8,019 bases of DNA from an uncultured Alistipes sp. (GCA_900552955.1 USBO01000078.1:1-8019), one strand, 5' to 3'; positions 1 through 7,030 are shown, counted from the first letter of the stretch. A program made the numbers and translations. Notes: generated by a model from the letters alone, not told the origin.

Positions 1-112
1 AACAAGAATTTAACATCACATCAGCTAGAACACATGCCACCGGTCGATCAGCGTTGTTTCCAAATATTTGGCTGCATTTTTGTGCACTATTCACAACTTC
101 CGGCGGCCTCGC

Positions 113-141
113 TTGACACTTCCCGCCTCGTATGCTATCAT
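113..141 (+). promoter_or_regulatory. sigma-A/sigma-70 type promoter of the glycosidase gene
   Basis: A perfect -35 box TTGACA lies at 113-118 and a -10 box TATCAT (5 of 6 matches to TATAAT) at 136-141, separated by the ideal 17 bases. TG at 133-134 makes it an extended -10. Transcription would start near 147-149, giving a leader of about 58 bases before the ATG at 207. This architecture is typical of Bacillota and differs from the Bacteroidota pattern (TTTG at -33, TAnnTTTG at -7), which supports a different origin for the left end than for the genes beyond ~1490. Confidence 0.8.
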
Positions 142-190
142 GCAACTGACATTTCATGTCGAAGAAGGAACTTCCTTCCATCAATTCATT

Positions 191-196
191 AGGAGG
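191..196 (+). promoter_or_regulatory. Shine-Dalgarno site that fixes the start at 207
   Basis: AGGAGG lies 10 bases before the ATG at 207. The frame is open from an earlier ATG at 156, but that codon has no ribosome binding site and would be almost at the 5' end of the predicted transcript. Starting at 207 also puts a clean signal peptide at the N-terminus. Confidence 0.85.
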
Positions 197-206
197 ACAG
201 TACATC

Positions 207-1490
207 ATGGTCAGCAGAAGAATGCCGGTCATCCGGCGGATCTTGTGTACCCTGCTTGTCTGCGCGCTGCTCACCGGCCTGCTTCCGGCCGCATTTGCGG
301 CGGGCTCCGACCCGGACTTCAGCGCCCCGGCCGATAAGGTCCTGATCTCGCAGACAAACTATCCGATCGTGAACGGCCTGACGGAATCGCAGGTCATTCT
401 GAACAATGCCAGCGGCAGCGCACAGGTGCTCGGCTATATGGCCACCATCACCCCCGGTGCTTCCGTGAAGCTCAAGGCATCCTATCCCAACTACTACACG
501 GCGGGCAGCACGGCCGAGAGCCGCGCGGAGACTGCGAAGAACCTCGGTTGGGATCTGAAGACGACCACGTCTCAGGCGGCAGCCTACGAGGCCGCAACGG
601 GCGAGACCGTCGTTACGGCTGTGAACGCCGACTACTATAATATGCAGACGGCACAGTGCCGCGGCTATCTTATCATGGAAGGCCACCTCATCCAGACACA
701 CGAGAACGACGACTGGCTCGAGCCGTATTTCGCCGTTCTGAAGGACGGCAGCTATGACATCCGCGACTACGGAACCCCCACGGATGACGTCGCGGAAGCC
801 ATCTCCGGCCCGTTCTGGCTGCTGAAGGACGGACAAATCCAGAGCGGCCTGGACGCAAGCTATAAGGCTCCCCGCAACTCCATCGGTCTGAAGGCGGATG
901 GCACGCTCGTCATCTTCATGGCTGACGGCCGTCAGGGCCTGTCCGACGGCATGACCGTCTATGAAATGGCCGAGGTCCTGCAGGCGCAGGGCTGCGTCAA
1001 AGCCATCTACCTCGACGGCGGCGGCTCCGCGACCTACGCCTCCCGCCACGAGGGCAGCAATAAGCTCACCATCCAGAACCACCCGTCCGACGGTCCCGAG
1101 CGCGTTGTCGCCTCGACGCTGATGATCGTCTCGACGGCGCAGCCGACCGGCCGCTTTGACCACGCCGCGCTCTCGCCGAAGAACGACCTCTTCCTTGCGG
1201 GCGCTTCCGTGCAGTTCACGGCTACGGGCGTCGACTCCAACGGCTATCCTGCCGACCTGCCTGCTAACGTGAGCTGGAGGCTTGAAGACAGCAGCTTCGG
1301 CACCATCGACGCAAACGGCCTGTTCCGCTCGAACGGCAAGTGCGGCACCGTGACGGCTCAGCTTCTGCAGGGCAAGACCGTGCTCGGCACGACTAGCGTG
1401 GAGGTACAGGAGCCGGAGGAGCTCTTCTTTGCCGCCGAAACGCTGAACCTCTCCTTCCAGGAGTCGTCCGACCTCGGCCTGACGGTCAAG
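207..1490 (+). other. phosphodiester glycosidase (NAGPA/PF09992-like) plus Ig-like domain, 3'-truncated at the junction
   Basis: This is the first ~428 residues of the chimeric frame. Family marks are visible: VNADYYNM at 139-146 (an N-[AG]-D-[FY]-[FY]-N type block), RNSIGLKADGTL near 230, YLDGGGSATY at 268-277, and the downstream HPSDGPERVVASTLM segment. Together these are characteristic of the domain named after mammalian N-acetylglucosamine-1-phosphodiester alpha-N-acetylglucosaminidase. Bacterial members are exported and thought to act on sugar-phosphodiester bonds in surface or extracellular glycans; the substrate here cannot be told. The signal peptide places it outside the cytoplasmic membrane. 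Residues ~316-404 look like a bacterial Ig-like fold (LFLAGASVQFTATGVDSNGY, then SFGTIDANGLFRS), and the EELFFAAETLNLSFQESSDLG stretch begins a further beta module that is cut off. Style of promoter and start site suggests a Clostridial source. The original C-terminus is missing. Confidence 0.82.
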
Positions 1491-3995
1491 GACCTGCAAT
1501 CGGTGCTCAAGGACCAGAACCGCGAGTCGGCCGCCGGCGTACTGGGCGAAACGCCGATCGAGGGAGTGGACGTAACGATACCCATCACGGCGCAGGGACG
1601 TCTGTCGTCGGTGGACGAATTCGAACAGATCGTCGTGCGGGCCAATCCCGACGGTTCGATCATCCGCCTGCGCGACGTGGCGCGGATCTCGCTCGAAGCG
1701 TCGTCCTACAGCACCGAGAGCGGTATCGACGGCGGGAATGCCGCCGTGCTCAATATCAACATGCTGCCGGGTGCCAACGCCATGGAGGTGGCCGATGCCG
1801 TGAAGGCGGCCATGGAGGAGATCAGCCGCAACTTCCCCGAGGGAATCTCCTATCAGATTCCGTTCGACATGACGACCTACATCTCGCAGTCGATCCACCA
1901 CGTCTATCGCACGCTGTTCGAAGCGCTGCTGCTGGTGATTCTGGTGGTCTATCTCTCGTTGCAGAACTGGCGCGCGACGCTCATTCCGATCGTGGCGGTG
2001 CCCATCTCGCTCATCGGAACGTTCGGTGTGATGCTCGTTTTCGGCTTCTCGCTCAATATGATGACGCTGCTGGGTCTGATTCTGGCCATCGGTATCGTGG
2101 TGGACGACGCCATCGTGGTGGTCGAGAACGTCGAACGCATCATGGAACACGAGCGGCTGTCGCCGTACGAGGCGACCAAGCGGGCGATGGCGTCGCTGGG
2201 CGGTGCGCTCATCGCCATGTCGCTGGTGCTGTGCGCCGTCTTCGTGCCGGTGAGCTTCCTGGCCGGCATCACGGGGCAGCTCTACCGGCAGTTTACCGTC
2301 ACCATCGCCGTGTCGGTCATCATCTCGACCGTCGTGGCGCTGACGCTCAGTCCGGTGATGTGCGCTTATTTCCTGCGTCCGCAGCGAGGCCGCCGCAAGC
2401 CCAAGCTCTTCCGGCGGATCAACTACTGGCTGCGGCGCGGCAACACGATTTACCAGCGCGGAATCCGCGCCAGCCTGCGCCATTCGCGGCGGATGCTGGC
2501 GGTCTTCGGCGTCGTGCTTGCGGGCATCTGGCTGATGAACCGCATCTCGCCGCAGAGTTTCATGCCCAAGGAGGATCAGGGCTACTTCACCGTCGAGCTG
2601 GAGCTGCCCGAGGGGGCGACGCTCGAGCGCACGCGCCGCGTGACGGAACGTGCGACGGAGTACCTCATGGGGCTGTCCGACGTGGAATACGTGCTCAATG
2701 TCACGGGGTCGTCGCCCCGGCTGGGCAGCAGCCAGGCGCGCAGCCAGCTGACCGTGATCCTCAAGCCGTGGGACGACCGCACGTCGGAGAGCATCGGCAT
2801 GCTGATGGAGCAGGTGCGCGACGAGCTGTCGCGCTATCCCGAGAGCAAGGTCTATCTCAGTTCGCCGGCCGTCATCCCCGGGCTGGGCACCTCCGGCGGT
2901 TTCGAGATGGTGCTCGAAGCGCGCGGCGACCGCAGCTACGCCGATCTGCAGCAGGCCGTCGACACGCTGCTGCACTACGCTGCGCGGCAGCCCGAACTGG
3001 CGGGCCTGTCGGCGTCGATGCAGGGCGACATTCCCCAGCTCTACTACGATGTCGACCGCGACAAGGCGCAGTTGCTGGGTGTCTCGATGGCGGATGTCTT
3101 CTCGACGCTCAAGACCTTCACGGGTTCGGTCTACGTCAACGACTTCAACATGTTCAACCGCATCTATCGCGTTTACATCCAGGCCGAAGCGCCTTACCGT
3201 GCACATCAGAGCAATCTGGATCTCTTCTACGTGCGCGGAACGGGCGGCGCGATGATCCCCGTCACGGCGCTCGGCACGACGAACTACACCACCGGTCCGG
3301 GGACGATCCGGCGCTTCAACATGTTCAACGCCGCGACCGTCTCGGGCGAGGCGGCGCCCGGCTACAGTTCGGGGCAGGCGATGGAGGCGCTCGAGCGGAT
3401 CGTGCAGCAGCATCTCCCGCCGAACATCGGCGTCGAATGGAGCGGCCTGTCGTATCAGGAGAAGCACGCCAGCGGTCAGACGGGCGTGGTGCTTGCGCTG
3501 GCCCTGCTGTTCGTCTTCCTGTTCCTCGCCGCGCAGTACGAGAGCTGGTCGGTGCCGGTGGCGGTGATCCTGTCGCTGCCGATCGCGGGGCTGGGCGCCT
3601 ATGTGGGCAACTGGCTGTGCGGGCTGGAGAACAACATCTATTTCCAGATCGGACTGGTGATGCTGGTGGGTCTGGTGGCCAAGAACGCCATCCTGATCGT
3701 CGAATTCGCCAAGGAGCGGGTCGACTGCGGCGCCGATCTGGAGCAGGCGGCACTCCACGCCGCACGGTTGCGCTTCCGTCCGATCGTGATGACCTCGCTG
3801 GCCTTCATCCTGGGCATGCTGCCGCTGGTTTTCGCCTCGGGGCCGGGCTCGGCGAGCCGTCAGGGGATCGGCACGGGTGTCTTCTTCGGGATGCTGGTGG
3901 CCATCACCGTGGGCATCGTCTTCGTGCCTTTCTTCTTCGTGTGGGTCTACCGCATCAAGGACAAATTCAAACGAGTGCATCATGAAAAGAGCTGA
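207..3995 (+). CDS. chimeric ORF: exported phosphodiester glycosidase joined in frame to a 5'-truncated RND efflux permease
   Basis: One open frame encodes 1262 residues with two unrelated halves. Residues 1-31 form a signal peptide (RR-rich start, hydrophobic core, AFA cleavage site). About 95-315 is a phosphodiester glycosidase domain, and about 316-404 an Ig-like beta domain. From about residue 429 (nt 1491) it is an AcrB/HAE1-type RND permease running to the normal C-terminus, with TM2-TM12 present and TM1 plus the first ~230 family residues absent. Neither half has its usual architecture: Clostridial glycosidases of this sort are secreted and may carry C-terminal surface-anchoring repeats, while RND pumps are ~1030-1060 residues. 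Promoter and ribosome binding site match the first half; the overlapping outer-membrane factor gene matches the second. The frame is certain. Whether it exists as a gene in any cell is doubtful: assembly or ligation chimera is favoured over natural fusion. The two halves are described separately below. Confidence 0.85.
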   Translation: MVSRRMPVIRRILCTLLVCALLTGLLPAAFAAGSDPDFSAPADKVLISQTNYPIVNGLTESQVILNNASGSAQVLGYMATITPGASVKLKASYPNYYTAGSTAESRAETAKNLGWDLKTTTSQAAAYEAATGETVVTAVNADYYNMQTAQCRGYLIMEGHLIQTHENDDWLEPYFAVLKDGSYDIRDYGTPTDDVAEAISGPFWLLKDGQIQSGLDASYKAPRNSIGLKADGTLVIFMADGRQGLSDGMTVYEMAEVLQAQGCVKAIYLDGGGSATYASRHEGSNKLTIQNHPSDGPERVVASTLMIVSTAQPTGRFDHAALSPKNDLFLAGASVQFTATGVDSNGYPADLPANVSWRLEDSSFGTIDANGLFRSNGKCGTVTAQLLQGKTVLGTTSVEVQEPEELFFAAETLNLSFQESSDLGLTVKDLQSVLKDQNRESAAGVLGETPIEGVDVTIPITAQGRLSSVDEFEQIVVRANPDGSIIRLRDVARISLEASSYSTESGIDGGNAAVLNINMLPGANAMEVADAVKAAMEEISRNFPEGISYQIPFDMTTYISQSIHHVYRTLFEALLLVILVVYLSLQNWRATLIPIVAVPISLIGTFGVMLVFGFSLNMMTLLGLILAIGIVVDDAIVVVENVERIMEHERLSPYEATKRAMASLGGALIAMSLVLCAVFVPVSFLAGITGQLYRQFTVTIAVSVIISTVVALTLSPVMCAYFLRPQRGRRKPKLFRRINYWLRRGNTIYQRGIRASLRHSRRMLAVFGVVLAGIWLMNRISPQSFMPKEDQGYFTVELELPEGATLERTRRVTERATEYLMGLSDVEYVLNVTGSSPRLGSSQARSQLTVILKPWDDRTSESIGMLMEQVRDELSRYPESKVYLSSPAVIPGLGTSGGFEMVLEARGDRSYADLQQAVDTLLHYAARQPELAGLSASMQGDIPQLYYDVDRDKAQLLGVSMADVFSTLKTFTGSVYVNDFNMFNRIYRVYIQAEAPYRAHQSNLDLFYVRGTGGAMIPVTALGTTNYTTGPGTIRRFNMFNAATVSGEAAPGYSSGQAMEALERIVQQHLPPNIGVEWSGLSYQEKHASGQTGVVLALALLFVFLFLAAQYESWSVPVAVILSLPIAGLGAYVGNWLCGLENNIYFQIGLVMLVGLVAKNAILIVEFAKERVDCGADLEQAALHAARLRFRPIVMTSLAFILGMLPLVFASGPGSASRQGIGTGVFFGMLVAITVGIVFVPFFFVWVYRIKDKFKRVHHEKS
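1491..3995 (+). pseudogene. RND (AcrB/HAE1 family) multidrug efflux permease, 5' end missing
   Basis: Inner-membrane proton-driven pump subunit that would export drugs or other amphiphiles through a periplasmic adaptor and outer-membrane channel. Homology starts at DLQSVLKDQN (about residue 429), equivalent to roughly AcrB 230-240, and is collinear to the end. TM2 lies at ~569-588, TM3-TM6 follow, then a large periplasmic loop (~785-1095) and TM8-TM12. Proton-relay residues are intact: the TM4 pair D633-D634 in VVDDAIVVVENVER, K1159 in AKNAILIVEFAKE (TM10) and R1191 in RFRPIVMTSLAFILG (TM11), matching AcrB D407/D408, K940 and R971. What is missing is TM1, the PN1 subdomain, the first part of PN2 and most of DN, including the DN loop that docks into a neighbouring protomer. 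Such a product should not form a working trimer. It overlaps the outer-membrane factor by 14 bases, so the 3' end is a genuine efflux operon. No adaptor gene precedes it here. Confidence 0.85.
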
Positions 3996-5376
3996 TATCC
4001 TTCGCGGAGCGCTGCTGACGGGCATCGTCCTGCTCTGCACCTCCTGTATGCTGGGACGCCGCCGGATCGTGAGTCCCGAGCCGGAGCTGCCTGCCGCTGT
4101 CGTGGCGGGGACGACCGACTCGCTGACGCTGGCCGACAGGGCGTGGTGGAGCGTCTATGCCGATTCGACACTCACGGCGCTGATCGGCCGCACGCTCGAA
4201 CGCAACAGGGACATGCTGGCGGCGGCGGCCGATGTGCGTCGCATGCGTGCGCTGGGACGCGTGGCGAAGGCCGCTCAGTTGCCCTCGCTGACGGGACAAC
4301 TGGCCGCCGACACCGAACACAACGACTACAGCGGTGCGGCGGCGAAGGACGACGCCGAATTCGACGTCAAGGTTTCGCTGGCCTGGGAGCTGGATCTGTG
4401 GGGCAATCTGCGCTGGGCCAACCGGCGCGCCGTGGCCGAGTACCTGGCATCGGTCGAGGCGCAGCGGGCGTTGCAGATGACGCTCGTGGCCGAGGTGGCG
4501 ACCGCCTACTACGAACTCGTGGCGCTCGATCAGGAGCTGAGCATCGTGCGCCGTACGCTCCAGACCCGCAAGGAGGGGGTGCGGCAGGCGCGGCTGCGGT
4601 TCGAAGGCGGCCTGACCTCCGAGACGGCGTTGCAGCAGGCGAAGGTCGAACTGGCCACGACGGCCACGCTCATCCCGGGGCTCGAGAGCCGCATCGCGCT
4701 CAAGGAGCATCAGATCGCCCTGCTGGCGGGCGCCTATCCCACAATGCGCATCGACCGCCGGACGATGGAGATGCAGGCGCGGCTGCCCGAACGACTGCCG
4801 GTGGGGCTGCCGTCGGAGCTGCTCAGGCGGCGTCCCGACCTGCGCCGCAGCGAGCAGACGCTGCGTGCGGCCGAAGCGGCGATGGGGATGGCCTTTGCCG
4901 ACCGTTTTCCGCGCATCACCTTCGGCCTTACGGGCGGATGGGAGAACGACGACCTCAAGGGCCTTTTCTCGTCGCCCTTCTCCTATGTGGGCGGGACGCT
5001 CGCGGCGCCGATCTTCGCCTTCGGCCGGAAAAAGGCAAATTACGAGGCGGCGCAGGCCGCCTGCGAAGCGGCACGGCTCGATTACGAGCAACGCGTGCTG
5101 ACGGCCTTCCGCGAGGTCAACGATGCGGTGGTGACCTTCCGCAACGTCCGTACGGCGGCGGCGCTGAAGCGCGAACTGCAACAGGCGGCGCAGAAGTACG
5201 TGGAGCTGGCGCAGTTGCAATATTTCAACGGAGTCATCAATTACCTCGACGTGCTGGACGCGCAGCGGCGCTATTTCGACGCGCAGATCGGGCTGAGCAA
5301 CGCCGTGCGTGACGAGCACCTGGCGCTGGTCGACCTCTACAAGGCGCTGGGCGGCGGCTGGGGCGTGGAACGATAG
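3982..5376 (+). CDS. NodT-family outer-membrane efflux lipoprotein (TolC-like channel of an RND pump)
   Basis: The 464-residue product is the outer-membrane channel of a tripartite efflux system. The start at 3982 gives a lipoprotein signal peptide: a KRADILR n-region, a hydrophobic core at ~9-19 and a lipobox-like LCTSC with the modified cysteine at C22. Two outer membrane efflux (OEP) repeats follow. Family marks are SLAWELDLWG (132-141), the linker LPVGLPSELLRRRPDLRRSE (272-290) between repeats, DRFPRI (307-312), and NYLDVLDAQRRYF (420-432) near the C-terminus. Length matches NodT/OprM relatives (~450-490). Translation is probably coupled to the permease through the 14-base overlap; no Shine-Dalgarno sequence is visible, as usual in Bacteroidota. 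A longer in-frame extension upstream to 3877 lies inside the permease and would bury the signal peptide, so it was not used. The gene looks intact and ends just before the hairpin at 5397. Its partner adaptor is not in the window. Confidence 0.93.
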   Translation: MKRADILRGALLTGIVLLCTSCMLGRRRIVSPEPELPAAVVAGTTDSLTLADRAWWSVYADSTLTALIGRTLERNRDMLAAAADVRRMRALGRVAKAAQLPSLTGQLAADTEHNDYSGAAAKDDAEFDVKVSLAWELDLWGNLRWANRRAVAEYLASVEAQRALQMTLVAEVATAYYELVALDQELSIVRRTLQTRKEGVRQARLRFEGGLTSETALQQAKVELATTATLIPGLESRIALKEHQIALLAGAYPTMRIDRRTMEMQARLPERLPVGLPSELLRRRPDLRRSEQTLRAAEAAMGMAFADRFPRITFGLTGGWENDDLKGLFSSPFSYVGGTLAAPIFAFGRKKANYEAAQAACEAARLDYEQRVLTAFREVNDAVVTFRNVRTAAALKRELQQAAQKYVELAQLQYFNGVINYLDVLDAQRRYFDAQIGLSNAVRDEHLALVDLYKALGGGWGVER

Positions 5377-5396
5377 GGGAACTCCTGCATGGAGAA

Positions 5397-5431
5397 ACGG
5401 CCGCCGCATCCCGACGAGATGCGGCGGCCGT
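5397..5431. terminator. bidirectional hairpin terminator between convergent genes
   Basis: A perfect 14-bp stem, ACGGCCGCCGCATC at 5397-5410 and its exact reverse complement at 5418-5431, encloses a 7-base loop. It fills the 60-base gap between the stop of the outer-membrane factor (plus strand) and the stop of the dehydrogenase (minus strand), six bases from the latter. On the minus strand the stem is followed by a short T-rich stretch (TTTCTCC); on the plus strand by GCGCGTTACTTC. Convergent placement and stem strength suggest it stops transcription from both sides, though neither U-tract is strong. Confidence 0.8.
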
Positions 5432-5436
5432 GCGCG

Positions 5437-6438
5437 TTACTTCGTGACGGCGTTGACGAGGGGCCGCCCGTCGAAGAAGTCGCGGATGTTCTGCAGCGTG
5501 GTGCGGGTGATGTTGTGCATCGCCTCGGCCGTGAAGAAGGCCTGATGCGAGGTGACGATCACGTTGGGGAAGAGCAGCAGCCGCGCCAGCGTGTCGTCGC
5601 CGATGATCGTGTCGGAGCGGTCCTGGTAGAAGTAGTCGCTCTCCTCCTCGTAGACGTCGAGTCCCGCCGACCCGATCTGCCCGCTCTTGAGCCCTTCGAT
5701 CAGCGCCTCGGTCTGGATGAGACCTCCGCGGCCCGTGTTGACGATCATCACGCCGCGTTTCATGCGGGCGATCGAATCTTCGTCGATGAGGTGCTCGGTG
5801 GCTTCGGTGAGCGGGCAGTGGAGCGTGATGATGTCCGAACGGCGGTACAGCTCGTCGAGCGGGACGTAGGTGATGCCCGTCTGGCGGGCGAAACGGTCGT
5901 CGGGGAAGAGGTCGTAGGCCAACACCTGCATCCCGAATCCGAGCAGGATGCGGATGACGATGCGGGCGATCTTGCCTGTGCCCACGACGCCGGCGGTCTT
6001 GCCGTTCATGTCGAAACCCATGAGCCCCTGCAACGAGAAGTTGCCGTCGCGCGTGCGCCAGCTCGCGCGCGGAATCTTGCGGTTGAGCGAGAGCATCAGC
6101 GCCACGGTGTACTCCGCCGTGGCGGAGGGCGAGTAGGCCGGTACGCGCACCACGGGGATGCCGCGGGCGTGCGCGGCCTCGAGATCGACGTTGTTGTAGC
6201 CGGCGCAGCGCAGCGCCAGCAGCTGCACGCCGTTGCGTGCCAGCTCGCCGATCACCGCCGCGTCGGCCGTGTCGTTGACGAAGATGCAAGCCGCCTGCGC
6301 GCCGTGCGTGGCGACGGCCGTCTGGCGGTTGAGGTGGCCCTTGAAGTAGCGGAACTCGAAGCCGAAGTCGCGGTTCTGTGCGTCGAACGACTCCTGTTCG
6401 TAGGGCTGCGTGCCGAAGAAGGCGACGATGGGTTTCAT
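5437..6438 (-). CDS. ldhA: D-lactate dehydrogenase / D-2-hydroxyacid dehydrogenase (fermentative LdhA type)
   Basis: This cytoplasmic NADH-dependent enzyme of 333 residues would reduce pyruvate to D-lactate and regenerate NAD+ in fermentation. The fold is the D-isomer-specific 2-hydroxyacid dehydrogenase type: a split catalytic domain (~1-100 and ~300-333) around a Rossmann domain (~101-297). Visible residues are the dinucleotide loop GTGKIA (153-158), an acidic residue D176 after beta-2 that favours NAD over NADP, arginine R237 in NTGRGGL, glutamate E266 in LDVYEEESDYF, and histidine H298 in TSHQAFFT. The block LDVYEEESDYFYQD and the RCAGYNNVDL segment resemble E. coli LdhA rather than phosphoglycerate or glycerate dehydrogenases. 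The third glycine of GxGxxG is alanine (A158). The start at 6438 gives the standard MKPIVAFFGTQPYEQESF opening; no ribosome binding site is seen. It is transcribed alone, between two terminators. Another D-2-hydroxyacid substrate remains possible. Confidence 0.93.
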   Translation of the reverse strand: MKPIVAFFGTQPYEQESFDAQNRDFGFEFRYFKGHLNRQTAVATHGAQAACIFVNDTADAAVIGELARNGVQLLALRCAGYNNVDLEAAHARGIPVVRVPAYSPSATAEYTVALMLSLNRKIPRASWRTRDGNFSLQGLMGFDMNGKTAGVVGTGKIARIVIRILLGFGMQVLAYDLFPDDRFARQTGITYVPLDELYRRSDIITLHCPLTEATEHLIDEDSIARMKRGVMIVNTGRGGLIQTEALIEGLKSGQIGSAGLDVYEEESDYFYQDRSDTIIGDDTLARLLLFPNVIVTSHQAFFTAEAMHNITRTTLQNIRDFFDGRPLVNAVTK

Positions 6439-6466
6439 GGTGCGTGCGTTTACGGTGTGTGCGGTT

Positions 6467-6487
6467 CGGACGGCGGCGGGCCGTCCG
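6467..6487. repeat. 8-bp inverted repeat in the ldhA upstream region
   Basis: CGGACGGC at 6467-6474 and GCCGTCCG at 6480-6487 are exact reverse complements around a 5-base spacer. It lies 29-49 bases upstream of the ldhA start, between that start and the hsp20 terminator, so it falls in the ldhA promoter or leader. It could be an operator or an RNA hairpin. In sequence this GC-rich, chance is a serious alternative. No Bacteroidota -7 box (TAnnTTTG) is recognisable in this gap. Confidence 0.4.
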
Positions 6488-6497
6488 CCCGACGATG

Positions 6498-6529
6498 AAA
6501 AAAGGGAAGCCCCGCACGGCGGAGCCTCC
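6498..6529 (-). terminator. intrinsic terminator of the Hsp20 gene
   Basis: Read on the minus strand, an 11-bp stem (GGAGGCTCCGC at 6529-6519 pairing with GCGGGGCTTCC at 6515-6505, including two G-U pairs) has a 3-base CGT loop and is followed by CTTTTTT (6504-6498). It starts 25 bases after the Hsp20 stop codon. The strong GC stem with six Ts is a standard rho-independent terminator and separates Hsp20 from ldhA. Confidence 0.88.
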
Positions 6530-6554
6530 TCTCGGTGTTGCGGCAGGGGGCGTG

Positions 6555-7025
6555 TCAGCCGATTTCGATCTCCTGCGAGACCGGAGCGGTCTGCGTAACC
6601 TCCTTCTTGGGCAGGTCGATCGTCAGCACGCCGTTCTCGACCTTGGCCGAGATCTTGCGGCGGTCGACATCCTCGGGCAGCGAGAAACGCTGCTGGAACG
6701 ACGTGTAGGAGAACTCGCGGCGCAGGTAGGTGCCTCGGCGGTCGTCGCGCGTCGGCGCGTCGGCCTCGCCCTGCGGCTCGCTCTCCTCCTTGCTGTCGCG
6801 CTTTTCGAGCGAGATGACCAGCTCGTTGTCGGCGGTCACGTTGACTTTGAAGTCCTCCTTCGTCGTGCCCGGCACGGCGAGCTCCACGCGGAAATCCTTT
6901 TCGTTTTCGATGATGTTGATCGCGGGCACCGAAGCGTGTTTGTGCTGCATTCCCATCCAGTCGTCGCCGAAAAAGTCGTTGAACAGACTCGGCAACCAGT
7001 TCTGATTCTTTATGACAGGCATCAT
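6555..7025 (-). CDS. hsp20: Hsp20 / alpha-crystallin family small heat-shock protein
   Basis: This 156-residue ATP-independent holdase would bind unfolding proteins in the cytoplasm and keep them refoldable for DnaK/ClpB. The N-terminal arm (1-33) includes NWLPSLFNDFFGDDW, typical of Bacteroidota Hsp20s. The alpha-crystallin domain spans about 34-142 (PAINIIENEKDFRVELAVPG, then the closing motif ENGVLTIDLPK at 130-140). A very charged loop (~76-98, EKRDSKEESEPQGEADAPTR) sits in the middle of the domain, where the dimer-swap loop lies. The C-terminal IEI (153-155) is the [IV]-x-[IV] motif used for oligomer assembly. The start is ATG at 7025, directly followed by another ATG at 7022; GAGGAGGA at 7038-7031 is an unusually good ribosome binding site for this phylum and excludes the in-frame upstream ATG near 7055. 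It is a single-gene unit with its own terminator. Heat induction is likely from the family but no heat-shock operator is visible. Confidence 0.95.
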   Translation of the reverse strand: MMPVIKNQNWLPSLFNDFFGDDWMGMQHKHASVPAINIIENEKDFRVELAVPGTTKEDFKVNVTADNELVISLEKRDSKEESEPQGEADAPTRDDRRGTYLRREFSYTSFQQRFSLPEDVDRRKISAKVENGVLTIDLPKKEVTQTAPVSQEIEIG

Positions 7026-7030
7026 AATCT

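Noticed and set aside
156..206. Earlier in-frame ATG at 156 as the start of the chimeric gene
   Set aside because: It has no ribosome binding site, lies within about 10 bases of the predicted transcription start, and would put 17 polar residues before the signal peptide. AGGAGG points to 207.
2231..3985. 584-codon alternative plus-strand frame inside the permease
   Set aside because: Arg/Ala/Gly-rich shadow frame; the in-phase permease has all transmembrane segments and proton-relay residues.
189..4040. 1283-codon open frame on the minus strand opposite the chimeric gene
   Set aside because: It is the antisense shadow of GC-rich codons: His, Arg, Asp, Gln and Gly rich, with no domain or signal peptide, while the plus strand carries clear family motifs. 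It is striking that it spans both halves, but strong GC at third codon positions explains it.
3967..5409. 480-codon minus-strand frame opposite the outer-membrane factor
   Set aside because: Antisense shadow of the same GC-biased kind; the plus strand has an intact NodT-family lipoprotein.
5389..6498. 369-codon plus-strand frame opposite ldhA
   Set aside because: Low-complexity Val/Asp/Glu/Arg composition with no recognisable motif, and it lies wholly over a well-conserved dehydrogenase and the terminator hairpin.
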